Shown: in pieces, positions 36,941-46,304 of the stretch
Numbering within the stretch: the stretch's first letter is position 1
Layout of the letters: each line of letters starts with the position of its first letter
Assembly (NCBI RefSeq): GCF_010729105.1
Contig: NZ_AP022573.1
Location: forward strand, 124,001-188,000
Reading direction: 5' to 3'
Source of the DNA: Mycobacterium saskatchewanense
GTDB taxonomy: Bacteria; Actinomycetota; Actinomycetes; Mycobacteriales; Mycobacteriaceae
Length of the DNA stretch: 64,000 bases
The notes under the pieces: generated by a model
Told to the model about the DNA's origin: nothing
The model's input: only the letters and a program-made list of their open reading frames with translations
Databases searched by the model: none
Position numbers and translations under genes: made by a program

Positions 36941-37921
36941 CTATTCGTGTAGCGCCTTGCGCAACGCGGCCAGCCCGCGGTCGGTGGCCTCGGCCGCGGC
37001 GGGGATCACCGGGGCGAAGCTGACATAGCCGTGCACCAGGGTGGGCTCGTGGCTCAGTTCGGCGGGTACCCCCGCGTCGTTGAGCAGTTCGGCGTAGCGG
37101 GCGCCGTCGTCTCGCAGCGGATCGTGTCCGGCCGTCCCGATGTAGGCGGGCGGAAGGTTCGAGTGATCGGCCGCGTTCGCCGGGGCCAGGGTGACCGGCA
37201 GAGCCTTGGGGTCGGTGACGTCGACGTCGGGCAGGTACCAGTACAGGAACGCGTCGACGACGTCACGGTCCAGCATGGGCGCGTTGGCGTTCTCGATGAA
37301 CGACGGCAGCGACAGGTCGGCGGACACCATCGGATACCACAGCAGCTGAAAGCTGAGCTGCGGCCCGGCATTGTCGCGCGCCAGGTGCGCCACCACGGCG
37401 GCGAGGTTGCCGCCCGCCGAATCGCCGGCAACTGCGATCCGGTCCGGGTTCCCGCCCAGCTCGACGGCGTTCTCGGCAACCCACCGCAGCGCGGCCCAGC
37501 AGTCCTCGACCGCGGCCGGGAACGGGTGCTCGGGGGCCAGCCGGTAGTCGACGGACACCACGATCGCCTCGGCGCCGACGGCGTGGGCGCGGGCGACGGC
37601 GTCGTGGGTGTCCAGATCGCCGAGCGCGAATCCGCCGCCGTGGAAGAACACGACGACGGGCGCGGGCGAGTCGGCCTCGACATCGCCGGGCCAATAAATG
37701 CGGACCGGAATGTCGGCGTGGTCGCCGTACGCGATGGTGCGCTGCTCGATCCGCAGGGCCGGGAGCATCTCCTCGGGCACCTTCAGCAGCCGCAGCCGCT
37801 TGCGCGCGGCCTCGACGCCGTCGGCGGCGGTGAACGTCGTCGGGAACGCGTCCAGCAACGACTTGAACGTGGGGTCGATGCCCGGTCGGGCGTTCGCAAG
37901 CGGCCATGACGGCTCCGTCAT
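36941..37921 (-). CDS. hormone-sensitive-lipase-type esterase (LipH-like)
   Basis: 326 residues from ATG 37921. VVVFFHGGGFALGDLDTHD provides the oxyanion hole, GDSAGGN the nucleophile Ser, and DPLRDDGARYAE and LVHGY the acid and histidine regions: a full HSL triad. About 55-60 percent alike to the next gene by eye, so the two are tandem duplicates, as with lipH/lipI (Rv1399c/Rv1400c) in M. tuberculosis. Acts on short-chain esters; cytoplasmic (no signal). Confidence 0.9.
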   Translation of the reverse strand: MTEPSWPLANARPGIDPTFKSLLDAFPTTFTAADGVEAARKRLRLLKVPEEMLPALRIEQRTIAYGDHADIPVRIYWPGDVEADSPAPVVVFFHGGGFALGDLDTHDAVARAHAVGAEAIVVSVDYRLAPEHPFPAAVEDCWAALRWVAENAVELGGNPDRIAVAGDSAGGNLAAVVAHLARDNAGPQLSFQLLWYPMVSADLSLPSFIENANAPMLDRDVVDAFLYWYLPDVDVTDPKALPVTLAPANAADHSNLPPAYIGTAGHDPLRDDGARYAELLNDAGVPAELSHEPTLVHGYVSFAPVIPAAAEATDRGLAALRKALHE

Positions 37922-37940
37922 GGGTTCACCGTACGCTTCG

Positions 37941-38900
37941 CTATTTGCCGTGCAGCCCGGCGCGCAGCGCCGCCAGGCCGCGACCGGCCGCTTCGGTGGC
38001 CGCGGGCACCACGCCGGCGTAGCCGAGGTAGCCGTGCACCAGGGTCTCGGCGTTGTGCACCTCGACCGGAACGCCGGCGGCGGACAGCAACTCGCCGTAG
38101 CGGATGCCGTCGTCGCGCAAGGGGTCGTAACCGGCGACGGCGATGTGGGCCGGCGGCAGGCCGCGCAGGTTCTCCGCGCGGCCCGGCGCCAATCCCGGCG
38201 GCGGGTCGGTCAGGTCGACTTCCCCTGCGTACCAACGGGAGAACGAGGCGACGGCCTTGACGTCGAGGATGGGCGCGGTGGCGTTCTCCGAGAAGGACGG
38301 CAGCGTCGGGTCCCACAGCGCGGAGGGGTACCACAACAGCTGGAACGCGATCGGCGGCCCCGCCTGGTCGCGGGCCTGCTGGGCGATCACCGCGGCGATG
38401 TTGCCGCCGGCGGAATCCCCGGCGACGGCGATCCTGGTGGTGTCCGCGCCGATGCCGGCGCCGTGCTCGGCGACCCACATCGTTGCTGCCCAGCCGTCTT
38501 CGACGGCGGCGGGGTAGGGGTGCTCGGGCGCCAACCGGTAGTCGACCGACACCACGATCGCGTCGGCGGCGACCGCGTGCAGGCGCGCCGTGCCGTCGTG
38601 TGTGTCGAGATCGCCCACCACGAAGCCGCCGCCGTGAAAGAAGAGCACGACCGGGGCCGGACCGCCGTCGGTCGGCGGCCAGTAGATCCGGATATCGATC
38701 GGTCCGGCCGGCCCGGCGATGGCCCGGTCCTCGACGCGCAACTCGGGATGCAGCGGCCGGCGGGGCAGGTCACGGAACCGCTGGCGCAGCGCGTCGACAC
38801 CATCCTCGGTTGATAGCCGGAACGGAACCGCATCCAGTACCTTCTGCAAGATGGGGTCGATCGCGGGTTTCTCGTCGGCTGTGTTGTCCAAGCTGGGCAT
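37941..38900 (-). CDS. hormone-sensitive-lipase-type esterase (LipI-like)
   Basis: 319 residues from ATG 38900. Same triad layout as its neighbour: [34 protein letters not shown] and LVHGYLGY. It is the first gene of the leftward set and is 19 bp upstream of the second esterase. Its ATG overlaps the ATG of the opposite-strand membrane gene within the tetranucleotide CATG, so it may be leaderless or start later. Substrate not shown; the tandem arrangement and the monooxygenase nearby suggest ester breakdown after Baeyer-Villiger oxidation. Confidence 0.9.
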   Translation of the reverse strand: MPSLDNTADEKPAIDPILQKVLDAVPFRLSTEDGVDALRQRFRDLPRRPLHPELRVEDRAIAGPAGPIDIRIYWPPTDGGPAPVVLFFHGGGFVVGDLDTHDGTARLHAVAADAIVVSVDYRLAPEHPYPAAVEDGWAATMWVAEHGAGIGADTTRIAVAGDSAGGNIAAVIAQQARDQAGPPIAFQLLWYPSALWDPTLPSFSENATAPILDVKAVASFSRWYAGEVDLTDPPPGLAPGRAENLRGLPPAHIAVAGYDPLRDDGIRYGELLSAAGVPVEVHNAETLVHGYLGYAGVVPAATEAAGRGLAALRAGLHGK

Positions 38901-39681
38901 GGAGGTACCGTACGCACCCCGCCTGGTGTCCGGGGCCTGGGTACTGGCCGGGTGGGCCGGGGTGGGCTACGGCGTCTACCTGACGGTGCTCGCGTTGCGT
39001 TCCCCGCCCGGTGTTCAGCTGACCGGACACTGGATCCTGCAGCCGCCCTTCAAGGCTTCGATGGCGTTGCTGCTGACGGTCGCGGCGGTCGGTCATGCGA
39101 TCGTGCGCGAGCGGCGGCTGCTGGTGCCGGCGTTCCTGCTGTCGGCCGTCGGCGACTGGCTGCTAGCGATCCCCTGGTGGACGATGTCGTTCGGCCTGGG
39201 GCTGGCAGCATTCCTGTTCGCGCACTTGTTCTTCCTGGCCGCGTTGTTCCCCCTCATCCCGCGGGCGCGGCCGTCGAGCCCACGCCTGGCCGCCGTGGTC
39301 CTCATCGGCCTGGGCGTCTTCATCATGCTGGTCTGGTTCTGGCCGCACCTGAGCCGCGACAAGCTGACCATCCCGGTGACGGTCTACATCCTGGTGCTGA
39401 CCGCGATGGTGTGCGCGGCGCAGCTGGCGCGGCTCCCGACGATCTGGACCGCGGTGGGAGCGGTGTGCTTCGCCCTGTCCGACACGATGATCGCCATCGG
39501 CCGTTTCATCCTGGACAACGACGCGCTGGCGGTACCGGTCTGGTGGTTGTACGCCGCGGCCCAGATCCTCATCGCGGCCGGCTTCTTCTTCGGCCGCGAG
39601 GAGCCGTACTACGAGGAGTACGGGGCGGACGACGACGTCGTCGAGTGGCCCGTCGAGGGCTTTGAAGAAGGCTTTGAATAG
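38899..39681 (+). CDS. YhhN/TMEM86 lysoplasmalogenase-type membrane protein
   Basis: 260 residues from ATG 38899 (a GTG at 38881 could extend it by six). Eight or so membrane helices; the family pattern is seen in [30 protein letters not shown] and [13 protein letters not shown], where conserved Asp residues (GDWLL and SDTMIA) lie in the membrane as in YhhN/TMEM86. TMEM86B hydrolyses the vinyl ether of lysoplasmalogen; the bacterial role is not established. An acidic, Glu/Tyr-rich C-terminal tail ([10 protein letters not shown]) extends into the cytoplasm. priA begins 21 bp after its stop. Confidence 0.85.
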   Translation: MEVPYAPRLVSGAWVLAGWAGVGYGVYLTVLALRSPPGVQLTGHWILQPPFKASMALLLTVAAVGHAIVRERRLLVPAFLLSAVGDWLLAIPWWTMSFGLGLAAFLFAHLFFLAALFPLIPRARPSSPRLAAVVLIGLGVFIMLVWFWPHLSRDKLTIPVTVYILVLTAMVCAAQLARLPTIWTAVGAVCFALSDTMIAIGRFILDNDALAVPVWWLYAAAQILIAAGFFFGREEPYYEEYGADDDVVEWPVEGFEEGFE

Positions 39682-39702
39682 CAACGGTTTTCCCGGTGCG
39701 CC

Positions 39703-41700
39703 GTGACCTCGTCGCGCACGCCGGTCCACGTGGAACCGGTCGCCCGGGTACTGCCGATGCTGTCCGTGCCGCACCTGGACCGCGAATTCGACTACCTCGT
39801 CTCGGCCGAACAGTCTGACGACGCCCAGCCCGGCGTGCGGGTGCGCATACGGTTCCACGGTCGCCTGGTCGACGGGTTCGTGCTGGAGCGCCGCAACGAC
39901 ACGGATCATCCCGGCAAGCTGGGCTGGCTCGACCGGGTGGTGTCGCCCGAGCAGGTGCTCACCTCCGAGACTCGCCGCCTGGTCGACGCGGTCGCGGCGC
40001 GCTACGCGGGCACCCGCCCGGACGTGCTGCGCCTGGCGATCCCGCCCCGGCACGCCAGGGTGGAGCGGGAACCCGCGCCCGGACGCGCGGCTTCGGTCCC
40101 AGAGCCCGTCGACCCGACGGCCTGGGAGGCGTACGGGCGCGGGGGGCAGTTCCTCACCGCCCTGACCGAGGCGCGGGCCGCCCGCGCGGTCTGGCAGGCG
40201 CTGCCCGGTGAATCGTGGGCGGACCGATTCGCCGAGGCGGCGGCGCAGACCATCCGGGCGGGGCGCGCGGTGCTCGCGATCGTGCCCGATCAGCGCGACC
40301 TCGACCTGTTGCACCGGGCCGCCGCGGCGCGGGTCGACGAGGCCAGCGTCGCGGCGCTGTCGGCGGGGCTGGGGCCGGCCGCGCGGTACCGGCGCTGGCT
40401 CGCGGCGCTGCGGGGTGTCGCACGCCTCGTGATCGGAACGCGCAGCACGGTTTTCGCGCCGGTGAGCGATCTGGGCCTGGTCATGGTGTGGGGCGACGGC
40501 GACGACAGCCTGGCCGAGCCGCGCGCGCCGTATCCCCATGCCCGGGAGGTGGCGATGCTGCGCGCGCACCAGGCCCGGTGCGCGGCGCTGATCGGCGGCT
40601 ACGCCCGGACCGCTGAGGCGCAAGCTCTGGTGCGCAGCGGGTGGGCACACGACGTCGTCGCGGCCCGCCCGGTGGTGCGCGCCCGCACCGCGCGGGTGGT
40701 CGCGCTCGACGACACCGGCTACGCCGACGAGCGCGACCCCGCGGCCCGAACCGCGCGGATCCCGTCCGTCGCGCTGCGCGCCGCTCGCTCGGCGCTGGCC
40801 GCCGGGGCCCCGGTCCTGGTGCAGGTGCCCCGGCGCGGGTACGTCCCGTCGCTGGCGTGCGCGCGGTGCCGCGCCATCGCGCGCTGCCGGCACTGCACCG
40901 GCCCACTGTCGTTGCAGGAGCGCGGTGCCGGGATGGTCTGCCGGTGGTGTGGCCGCGCCGAACCGACGCGGCGTTGCGCCCGGTGCGGGTCGGATGCGGT
41001 GCGCGCGGTCGTCGTCGGGGCCCGGCGCACCGCCGAAGAGCTCGGGCGCGCGTTCGCCGGAACGCCGGTCGTCACGTCGGCGGGCGAGGCCATCGTGCAG
41101 GAGGTCGAGGCCCGGCCCGCCCTCGTGGTGGCCACCCCGGGCGCCGAACCCCGCGCACCCGGCGGCTACGGCGCGGCCCTGCTGCTGGACACCTGGGCGC
41201 TGCTGGGCCGGCAGGACCTGCGCGCGGCGGAGGAGGCGCTGTGGCGCTGGATGGGCGCCGCCGCCCTGGTGCGCGCCCGCGGCGACGGCGGCGTGGTGCT
41301 GATCGTCGCCGAATCATCAATCCCCACAGTGCAATCGCTGATCCGGTGGGATCCCGTCGGGCACGCCGAGGCCGAGCTGGCCGCCCGCGCCGAGGTGGGC
41401 CTGCCGCCCAGCGTGCACATGGCGGCCATCGACGGGTCCGCCGCCGCGGTGGCGGCGTTGCTCGACGAGGCCCGGCTGCCCGACGAGGCCGACGTGCTCG
41501 GGCCGGTAGATTTGCCGCCCGGCGTGCGGCGCCCCCCGGGCACCGCCGTCGACGTGCCGGTGGTGCGCATGCTGGTGCGGGTGCCGCGCGAGCAGGGCCT
41601 CGCGCTGGCGTCGGCACTGCGCCGCGGGGTCGGCGTGCTCAGCGCCCGGCAGGCGGGCGAGCCGGCGCGGGTGCAGGTCGACCCGCTACACATTGGATAG
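39703..41700 (+). CDS. priA: PriA-like primosomal protein without helicase motifs
   Basis: 665 residues from GTG 39703. The DNA-binding N-terminus (VARVLPMLSVPHLDREFDYLV, PGVRVRIRFHGR) and the zinc-binding block CARCRAIARCRHC with CRWCGRAEPTRRCARCG (about residues 385-430) are those of PriA. However the Walker A is lost (VWQALPGESWADRF where GVTGSGKT is expected) and the DEEH box reads WGDGDD. As in other actinobacteria it should not be an ATPase or helicase; it may still bind forks as a loading scaffold. Downstream of it is the MarR gene with an inverted repeat. Confidence 0.9.
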   Translation: MTSSRTPVHVEPVARVLPMLSVPHLDREFDYLVSAEQSDDAQPGVRVRIRFHGRLVDGFVLERRNDTDHPGKLGWLDRVVSPEQVLTSETRRLVDAVAARYAGTRPDVLRLAIPPRHARVEREPAPGRAASVPEPVDPTAWEAYGRGGQFLTALTEARAARAVWQALPGESWADRFAEAAAQTIRAGRAVLAIVPDQRDLDLLHRAAAARVDEASVAALSAGLGPAARYRRWLAALRGVARLVIGTRSTVFAPVSDLGLVMVWGDGDDSLAEPRAPYPHAREVAMLRAHQARCAALIGGYARTAEAQALVRSGWAHDVVAARPVVRARTARVVALDDTGYADERDPAARTARIPSVALRAARSALAAGAPVLVQVPRRGYVPSLACARCRAIARCRHCTGPLSLQERGAGMVCRWCGRAEPTRRCARCGSDAVRAVVVGARRTAEELGRAFAGTPVVTSAGEAIVQEVEARPALVVATPGAEPRAPGGYGAALLLDTWALLGRQDLRAAEEALWRWMGAAALVRARGDGGVVLIVAESSIPTVQSLIRWDPVGHAEAELAARAEVGLPPSVHMAAIDGSAAAVAALLDEARLPDEADVLGPVDLPPGVRRPPGTAVDVPVVRMLVRVPREQGLALASALRRGVGVLSARQAGEPARVQVDPLHIG

Positions 41701-41758
41701 CGGGACTCTTCCCCGTGGGGACAGTGTTCGTATGAAATAGTGCCTGGCTACGATAGAC

Positions 41759-41781
41759 AAAACCGTCAAAGTACCGGTTTT
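41759..41781. promoter_or_regulatory. 7-bp perfect inverted repeat before the MarR gene
   Basis: AAAACCG (41759-41765) and CGGTTTT (41775-41781) are separated by 9 bp, and TACGAT (41749-41754) just before could be the -10. The site lies 15 bp upstream of the MarR start, a position expected for an autoregulatory operator. Confidence 0.55.
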
Positions 41782-41795
41782 CCGGCAGGGGGCGC

Positions 41796-42287
41796 ATGAT
41801 GGCATCGGAGAACGCGACGACGGCCGACGAGTCGCTCGATGTCATCACCGACGCGTTGCTGACCGCCTCCCGTTTGCTGGTGGCCATCTCGGCCCGCTCC
41901 ATCGGACAGGTCGACGAGACGATCACCATCCCGCAGTTCCGCACCCTGGTGATTCTGTCCAATCGGGGGCCGATCAACCTGGCGACGCTGGCCAGCCTGC
42001 TCGGCGTGCAGCCGTCGGCCACCGGCCGCATGGTCGACCGGCTCGTCGCCGCCGGGCTCATCGACCGCCTGCCGCACCCGACCTCGCGGCGTGAGCTGCT
42101 CGCCGCCCTCACCAAGCGCGGCCGCGAGGTGGTCCGGAAGGTCACCGCCTACCGGCGATCCGAGATCGCCGCGATCGTGGAGAAGATGCCGCCGCCGGAG
42201 CGCCACGGGCTGGTGCGGGCGTTGACGGCCTTCACCGCCGCCGGGGGCGAGCCCGATGTCCACCTGGAAGCGGACCTCGAGCTCTAG
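41796..42287 (+). CDS. MarR-family transcriptional regulator
   Basis: 163 residues from ATG 41796 (a second ATG follows at once). The winged helix-turn-helix is LATLASLLGVQPSATGRMVDRLVAAGLIDRLPHPTSRREL, with the SRRE wing contact typical of MarR. From its place after priA and beside a leftward methyltransferase it corresponds to what I recall as Rv1404. It is likely autoregulated through 41759-41781 and may control the methyltransferase gene that converges on it (12 bp between stops) through the palindrome near 43200. Confidence 0.9.
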   Translation: MMASENATTADESLDVITDALLTASRLLVAISARSIGQVDETITIPQFRTLVILSNRGPINLATLASLLGVQPSATGRMVDRLVAAGLIDRLPHPTSRRELLAALTKRGREVVRKVTAYRRSEIAAIVEKMPPPERHGLVRALTAFTAAGGEPDVHLEADLEL

Positions 42288-42299
42288 CCCCCGTCGGAA

Positions 42300-43124
42300 T
42301 CACCGCCTCTCGGCGGTGACCAGCAGGTATTCCCAGCGCATGGTGCCGTTGGTCAGATAGTGCTGCGCGAGCTCGGTCAGCTGGGCGTCGAGCTCGTCGG
42401 TCAGCACCCGGTTGTGGCCGATGTTTGCGTACGCCTCGATCGTCGGGCCGTAGTGGGTCTTGAAGTACTCGTGCACGGCCTCGGCGCTGGCGAATCGGTC
42501 GACCCCGAGCAGGCCTCGCACCGTCGTCACCCGCCCGACCCGCTCGCCCAGCAGACCGGCGACGTAGCCTTCCCGGCCCCACAGCGCGGCGGGTGGCACG
42601 GCCGGCGACAGGCACGGCCGGTAGGGCCTGATCGTGGCGAGCATCCGGCCGAAGAAACCCTCCGGGGTCCAGCTGATAACGCCGATCATCCCGCCCGGCC
42701 GGCACACCCGGACGAGCTCGTCGGCGGCGCGTTGATGCTCGGGCGCGAACTGCACGCCGATCGCCGAGATCACCGTGTCGAATTCGCCGTCGCCGAACGG
42801 CAGCGCGTGCGCGTTGGCCTCCCGGTAATCAAGCGTCAGGCCCTGCGCCGCGGCCCGTGCCTGCGACCGCTGCAGCAGCTCGGGGGTGAGGTCGGTGGAG
42901 ACGACGGTGGCCCCGGTCCTGGCGGCCGGGAGTGAGATGTTGCCTGAACCGGCAGCGACGTCGAGCACCCGGACGCCGGGCCCGATCCCGGTCGCGTTGA
43001 CCAGGATGGGGCCGAGCGGGGCCATCACTTCCTCGGCCATCAGCGCATAGTCGCCCAGCGCCCAAACGGTGCGATGCGTGGCGGCCAGGGCGTGGTCGTC
43101 AGCAGCGGGTGCTTCGAGGGTCAT
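42300..43124 (-). CDS. class I SAM-dependent methyltransferase (UbiE/Rv1405c-like)
   Basis: 274 residues from ATG 43124, with AAGGAG 5 bp upstream; longer readings run into the promoter. Motif I VRVLDVAAGSGNISLPAA, motif II VVSTDLTPELLQRSQ, and DTVISAIGVQFAPEHQRAADELVRV, which is motif IV-V. The group is large in mycobacteria and induced in acid stress in the case of Rv1405c, from memory. Substrate unknown. Divergent from fmt, with a palindrome in the shared region. Confidence 0.88.
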   Translation of the reverse strand: MTLEAPAADDHALAATHRTVWALGDYALMAEEVMAPLGPILVNATGIGPGVRVLDVAAGSGNISLPAARTGATVVSTDLTPELLQRSQARAAAQGLTLDYREANAHALPFGDGEFDTVISAIGVQFAPEHQRAADELVRVCRPGGMIGVISWTPEGFFGRMLATIRPYRPCLSPAVPPAALWGREGYVAGLLGERVGRVTTVRGLLGVDRFASAEAVHEYFKTHYGPTIEAYANIGHNRVLTDELDAQLTELAQHYLTNGTMRWEYLLVTAERR

Positions 43125-43171
43125 GGGGTCTCCTTTAGTCGGTACGGTTCGCGACGGCATCTTCGGCGCCG

Positions 43172-43211
43172 GCAACAGTGGCCATATGCAACAGTATGCG
43201 TACGCAACTGT
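43172..43211. promoter_or_regulatory. repeated half-sites and palindrome between methyltransferase and fmt
   Basis: GCAACAGT occurs at 43172-43179 and 43188-43195. The second copy runs into TGCGTACGCA (43197-43206), a perfect 10-bp palindrome, followed by ACTGT. Together they form a near-symmetric site of about 24 bp, the size of a MarR-family operator, 48 bp or more upstream of the methyltransferase start. Confidence 0.5.
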
Positions 43212-43263
43212 GTGAAACCTGGGCGTGTCCTGCGCGGATCCGGTGCTTCCTACACTTGTGCCC

Positions 43264-44193
43264 GTGCGCCTTGTCTTCGCCGGCACTCCCGAACCAGCCC
43301 TGCCCGCCCTGCGTCGCCTCATCGACTCGCCCCGCCACGAGGTGGTCGCCGTGCTGACCCGGCCGGACGCCGCTTCCGGTCGGCGGGGCACGCCGGAGCC
43401 GTCGCCGGTGGCGCGCGAGGCGCTCGAGCACGGGATCCCGGCGCTGCGGCCGTCGCGGCCGAACTCGCCCGAGTTCGTCGCCGAGCTGGCCGAGCTGGCG
43501 CCGGACTGCTGCCCCGTCGTCGCCTACGGCGCGCTGCTGCGGGATGCCCTGCTCGCCGTGCCGCCGCACGGCTGGGTCAACCTGCACTTCTCGCTGCTGC
43601 CCGCCTGGCGGGGGGCGGCGCCCGTGCAGGCGGCGATCGCCGCCGGCGACACCGTCACCGGGGCGACGACGTTCCAGATCGAGCCGAGCCTGGACTCGGG
43701 ACCGGTGTACGGGGTCGTCACCGAGGCGATCCGGCCCACCGACACCGCGGGCGATCTGCTTGCCCGGCTGGCGGATTCGGGCGCGGTGTTGTTGGAGGCC
43801 ACGCTCGACGGCATCGCCGACGGGACCCTGACGCCGCGGCCCCAGCCGGCCGAAGGGGTCAGCATCGCGCCGAAGATCACCGTCGACGAGGCCCGGGTGC
43901 GTTGGGACCTCCCGGCGCCGGTGGTGGAGCGCCGCATTCGCGCCGTGACGCCCAATCCGGGCGCCTGGACGCTCATCGGCGACCTGCGCATCAAGCTGGG
44001 CCCGGTGCAGGTCGACGAGGGCCCGATGCCGTTGGCGCCCGGCGCTATTCGCGTCGAGCGCAACGGTGTCTGGGTCGGCACCGGATCCAATCCGGTGCGC
44101 CTCGGCGACATTCAACCGCCCGGCAAGAAATTCATGAATGCGTTGGCCTGGGCGCGGGGCGCCCGGCTCGATCCCGCCGCGCGGGCATCGTGA
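43264..44193 (+). CDS. fmt: methionyl-tRNA formyltransferase
   Basis: 309 residues from GTG 43264 (a GTG two codons earlier is possible). [14 protein letters not shown] at the N-terminus, [21 protein letters not shown] with the formyl-group His in the active site and [17 protein letters not shown] identify Fmt. It uses 10-formyl-THF to formylate initiator Met-tRNA. The C-terminal OB domain is present. Its stop overlaps rsmB (GTGA), the conserved fmt-rsmB pair. Confidence 0.96.
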   Translation: MRLVFAGTPEPALPALRRLIDSPRHEVVAVLTRPDAASGRRGTPEPSPVAREALEHGIPALRPSRPNSPEFVAELAELAPDCCPVVAYGALLRDALLAVPPHGWVNLHFSLLPAWRGAAPVQAAIAAGDTVTGATTFQIEPSLDSGPVYGVVTEAIRPTDTAGDLLARLADSGAVLLEATLDGIADGTLTPRPQPAEGVSIAPKITVDEARVRWDLPAPVVERRIRAVTPNPGAWTLIGDLRIKLGPVQVDEGPMPLAPGAIRVERNGVWVGTGSNPVRLGDIQPPGKKFMNALAWARGARLDPAARAS

Positions 44194-45590
44194 ACGCCGA
44201 CCGGCCGCAGAGGTCGCAACGCCCCCGGGGCCATGGCCCCCGGCCGCGCCGGCGCCTGGACCCGGCGCGCGCCGCCGCGTTCCAGGTGCTCCGGGCCGTC
44301 ACCGAGCGCGACGCCTACGCGAACCTCGCGCTGCCGGCGCTGCTGCGCGAACGCGGCATCACCGGCCGCGACGCGGCTTTCGCGACGGAACTCACCTACG
44401 GCACCTGCCGAACCCGGGGCCTGCTCGATGCGGTGATAGCCGCGGCCGCCGGCCGCGCACCGGAGGCGATCGATCCGGTGCTGCTCGACCTGCTGCGGCT
44501 CGGCGCCTACCAGCTGCTGCGCACGCGGGTCGGCGAACACGCCGCCGTGTCCACCACCGTCGAACAGGCCGCGATCGAAACGGACTCGGCCCGAGCGGGT
44601 TTCGTCAACGGTGTGCTGCGCACCATCGCCGCCCGCGACGAGGGGTCCTGGGTCGCCGAACTGGCCCCCGACCCGTCGCGCGATCCCATCGGGCACGCCG
44701 CATTCGTGCACGCACACCCACGCTGGATCGCACAGGCCTTCGCCGACGCGCTGGGCGCCGCCGCGACCGAACTCGAGGCCGCGCTGGCCAGCGACGACGA
44801 ACGGCCCCAGGTGCACCTGGCGGCCCGCCCGGGCGTACTGAGCGCCGCCGAACTGGCCGACGCGGTGGGTGGCACGGTCGGCCGATATTCGCCCTTCGCC
44901 GTGTACCTGCCCGGCGGCGATCCCGGCCGGCTCGCGCCGGTGCGCGACGGCGCCGCGCTCGTGCAGGACGAGGGCAGCCAGCTGGTCGCCCGCGCGCTGA
45001 CGCTGGCGCCGGTTGACGGGGACACCGGGCGATGGCTGGACCTGTGCGCCGGTCCGGGCGGCAAGACCGCGCTGCTGGCCGCGCTCGGCGCCGAGTCCGG
45101 GGCGCGGGTCACGGCGGTGGAACCCGCCCCGCGACGCGCCGACATGGTGGCCGACAACACCCGCGGGCTTCCGGTCGAGGTCCTTCGAGTGGACGGGCGG
45201 GAGTCCGGGCTCGAGCCCGGCTTCGACCGCGTGCTCGTCGACGCGCCCTGCACCGGGCTGGGCGCGTTGCGCCGGCGGCCGGAGGCCCGGTGGCGGCGCC
45301 GACCGGCCGACGTGCCGGCGCTGGCCAAGCTGCAACGCGAACTGCTGGCCGCGGCCATCGCATTGACCCGCCCCGGCGGGGTGGTGCTGTACGCGACGTG
45401 CTCGCCGCACCTGGCCGAAACGGTTGGCGTCCTCGCGGACGCGCTGCGCCGCCATCCGGTGTGCGCGCTGGACACCCGGCCGTTGTTCGAGCCGGTCGAG
45501 GGTCTGGGCGACGGCCCCCACGTCCAGCTTTGGCCGCACCGGCAGGGCACCGATGCGATGTTCGCGGCGGCGCTGCGCCGCTTGCCATAA
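44190..45590 (+). CDS. rsmB: 16S rRNA cytosine-C5 methyltransferase RsmB
   Basis: 466 residues from GTG 44190. The N-terminal NusB-like RNA-binding domain (about 20-170: [34 protein letters not shown]) is followed by the methyltransferase: [16 protein letters not shown] for AdoMet, [16 protein letters not shown] and [11 protein letters not shown] with the two catalytic cysteines. A basic N-terminal tail ([15 protein letters not shown]) precedes it. Methylates C967 (E. coli numbering) of 16S rRNA. rpe follows 24 bp later. Confidence 0.94.
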   Translation: MNADRPQRSQRPRGHGPRPRRRLDPARAAAFQVLRAVTERDAYANLALPALLRERGITGRDAAFATELTYGTCRTRGLLDAVIAAAAGRAPEAIDPVLLDLLRLGAYQLLRTRVGEHAAVSTTVEQAAIETDSARAGFVNGVLRTIAARDEGSWVAELAPDPSRDPIGHAAFVHAHPRWIAQAFADALGAAATELEAALASDDERPQVHLAARPGVLSAAELADAVGGTVGRYSPFAVYLPGGDPGRLAPVRDGAALVQDEGSQLVARALTLAPVDGDTGRWLDLCAGPGGKTALLAALGAESGARVTAVEPAPRRADMVADNTRGLPVEVLRVDGRESGLEPGFDRVLVDAPCTGLGALRRRPEARWRRRPADVPALAKLQRELLAAAIALTRPGGVVLYATCSPHLAETVGVLADALRRHPVCALDTRPLFEPVEGLGDGPHVQLWPHRQGTDAMFAAALRRLP

Positions 45591-45614
45591 GCCTGCTCGG
45601 ATAGTCTGATCCAC

Positions 45615-46304
45615 ATGCCCGGCAACAACGGAAGGCCGCTCATCGCACCCTCGATCCTGTCGGCGGATTTTGCCCGGCTGGCCGACGCGGCCGCCGCCGT
45701 AGACGACGCGGACTGGCTGCACGTCGATGTGATGGACGCCCATTTCGTGCCGAACCTGACCATCGGGTTGCCCGTGGTGGAGAGTCTCAAGGCGCACACC
45801 GACCTGCCGATGGACTGTCACCTGATGATCGAGAACCCCGACCGCTGGGCGCACCGGTACGCCGAGGCGGGCGCCTACAACGTCACGTTTCATGCCGAGG
45901 CCACGGAGGACCCGGTGGGGGTGGCCCGCGACATCCGGGCCGCGGGCGCCAAAGCGGGCCTCGGCATCAAGCCGCAGACACCGATCGAGCAGTACTTCGA
46001 GATCCTGCACGAACTCGACACGCTGCTGGTGATGTCGGTGGATCCGGGCTTCGGCGGGCAGTCGTTCATCCCCGCGGTGCTGTCCAAGGTGCGGGCCGCC
46101 CGCCGGTTCATCGATTCCAACGAGTTGACCATCCTCGTGGAGATCGACGGAGGCATCAACAACGACACCGTCGAGCAGGCCGCCGAAGCCGGGGTGGACT
46201 GCTTCGTCGCGGGAACTGCCGTCTACCACGCCGACGACCCGTCGGCGGCGGTCGAACGGCTGCGGCGGCAAGCCGCTTCCGCATCGGCGCGCCTGCGCCA
46301 ATGA
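45615..46304 (+). CDS. rpe: ribulose-phosphate 3-epimerase
   Basis: 229 residues from ATG 45615. [13 protein letters not shown] at the N-terminus, [30 protein letters not shown] and [13 protein letters not shown] are the family motifs, with the catalytic Asp pair and metal-binding histidines present. It interconverts ribulose 5-phosphate and xylulose 5-phosphate in the pentose phosphate pathway; ribulose 5-phosphate is also the second substrate for riboflavin made by ribBA and ribH in this window. Its stop overlaps ribD (ATGA). Confidence 0.96.
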   Translation: MPGNNGRPLIAPSILSADFARLADAAAAVDDADWLHVDVMDAHFVPNLTIGLPVVESLKAHTDLPMDCHLMIENPDRWAHRYAEAGAYNVTFHAEATEDPVGVARDIRAAGAKAGLGIKPQTPIEQYFEILHELDTLLVMSVDPGFGGQSFIPAVLSKVRAARRFIDSNELTILVEIDGGINNDTVEQAAEAGVDCFVAGTAVYHADDPSAAVERLRRQAASASARLRQ

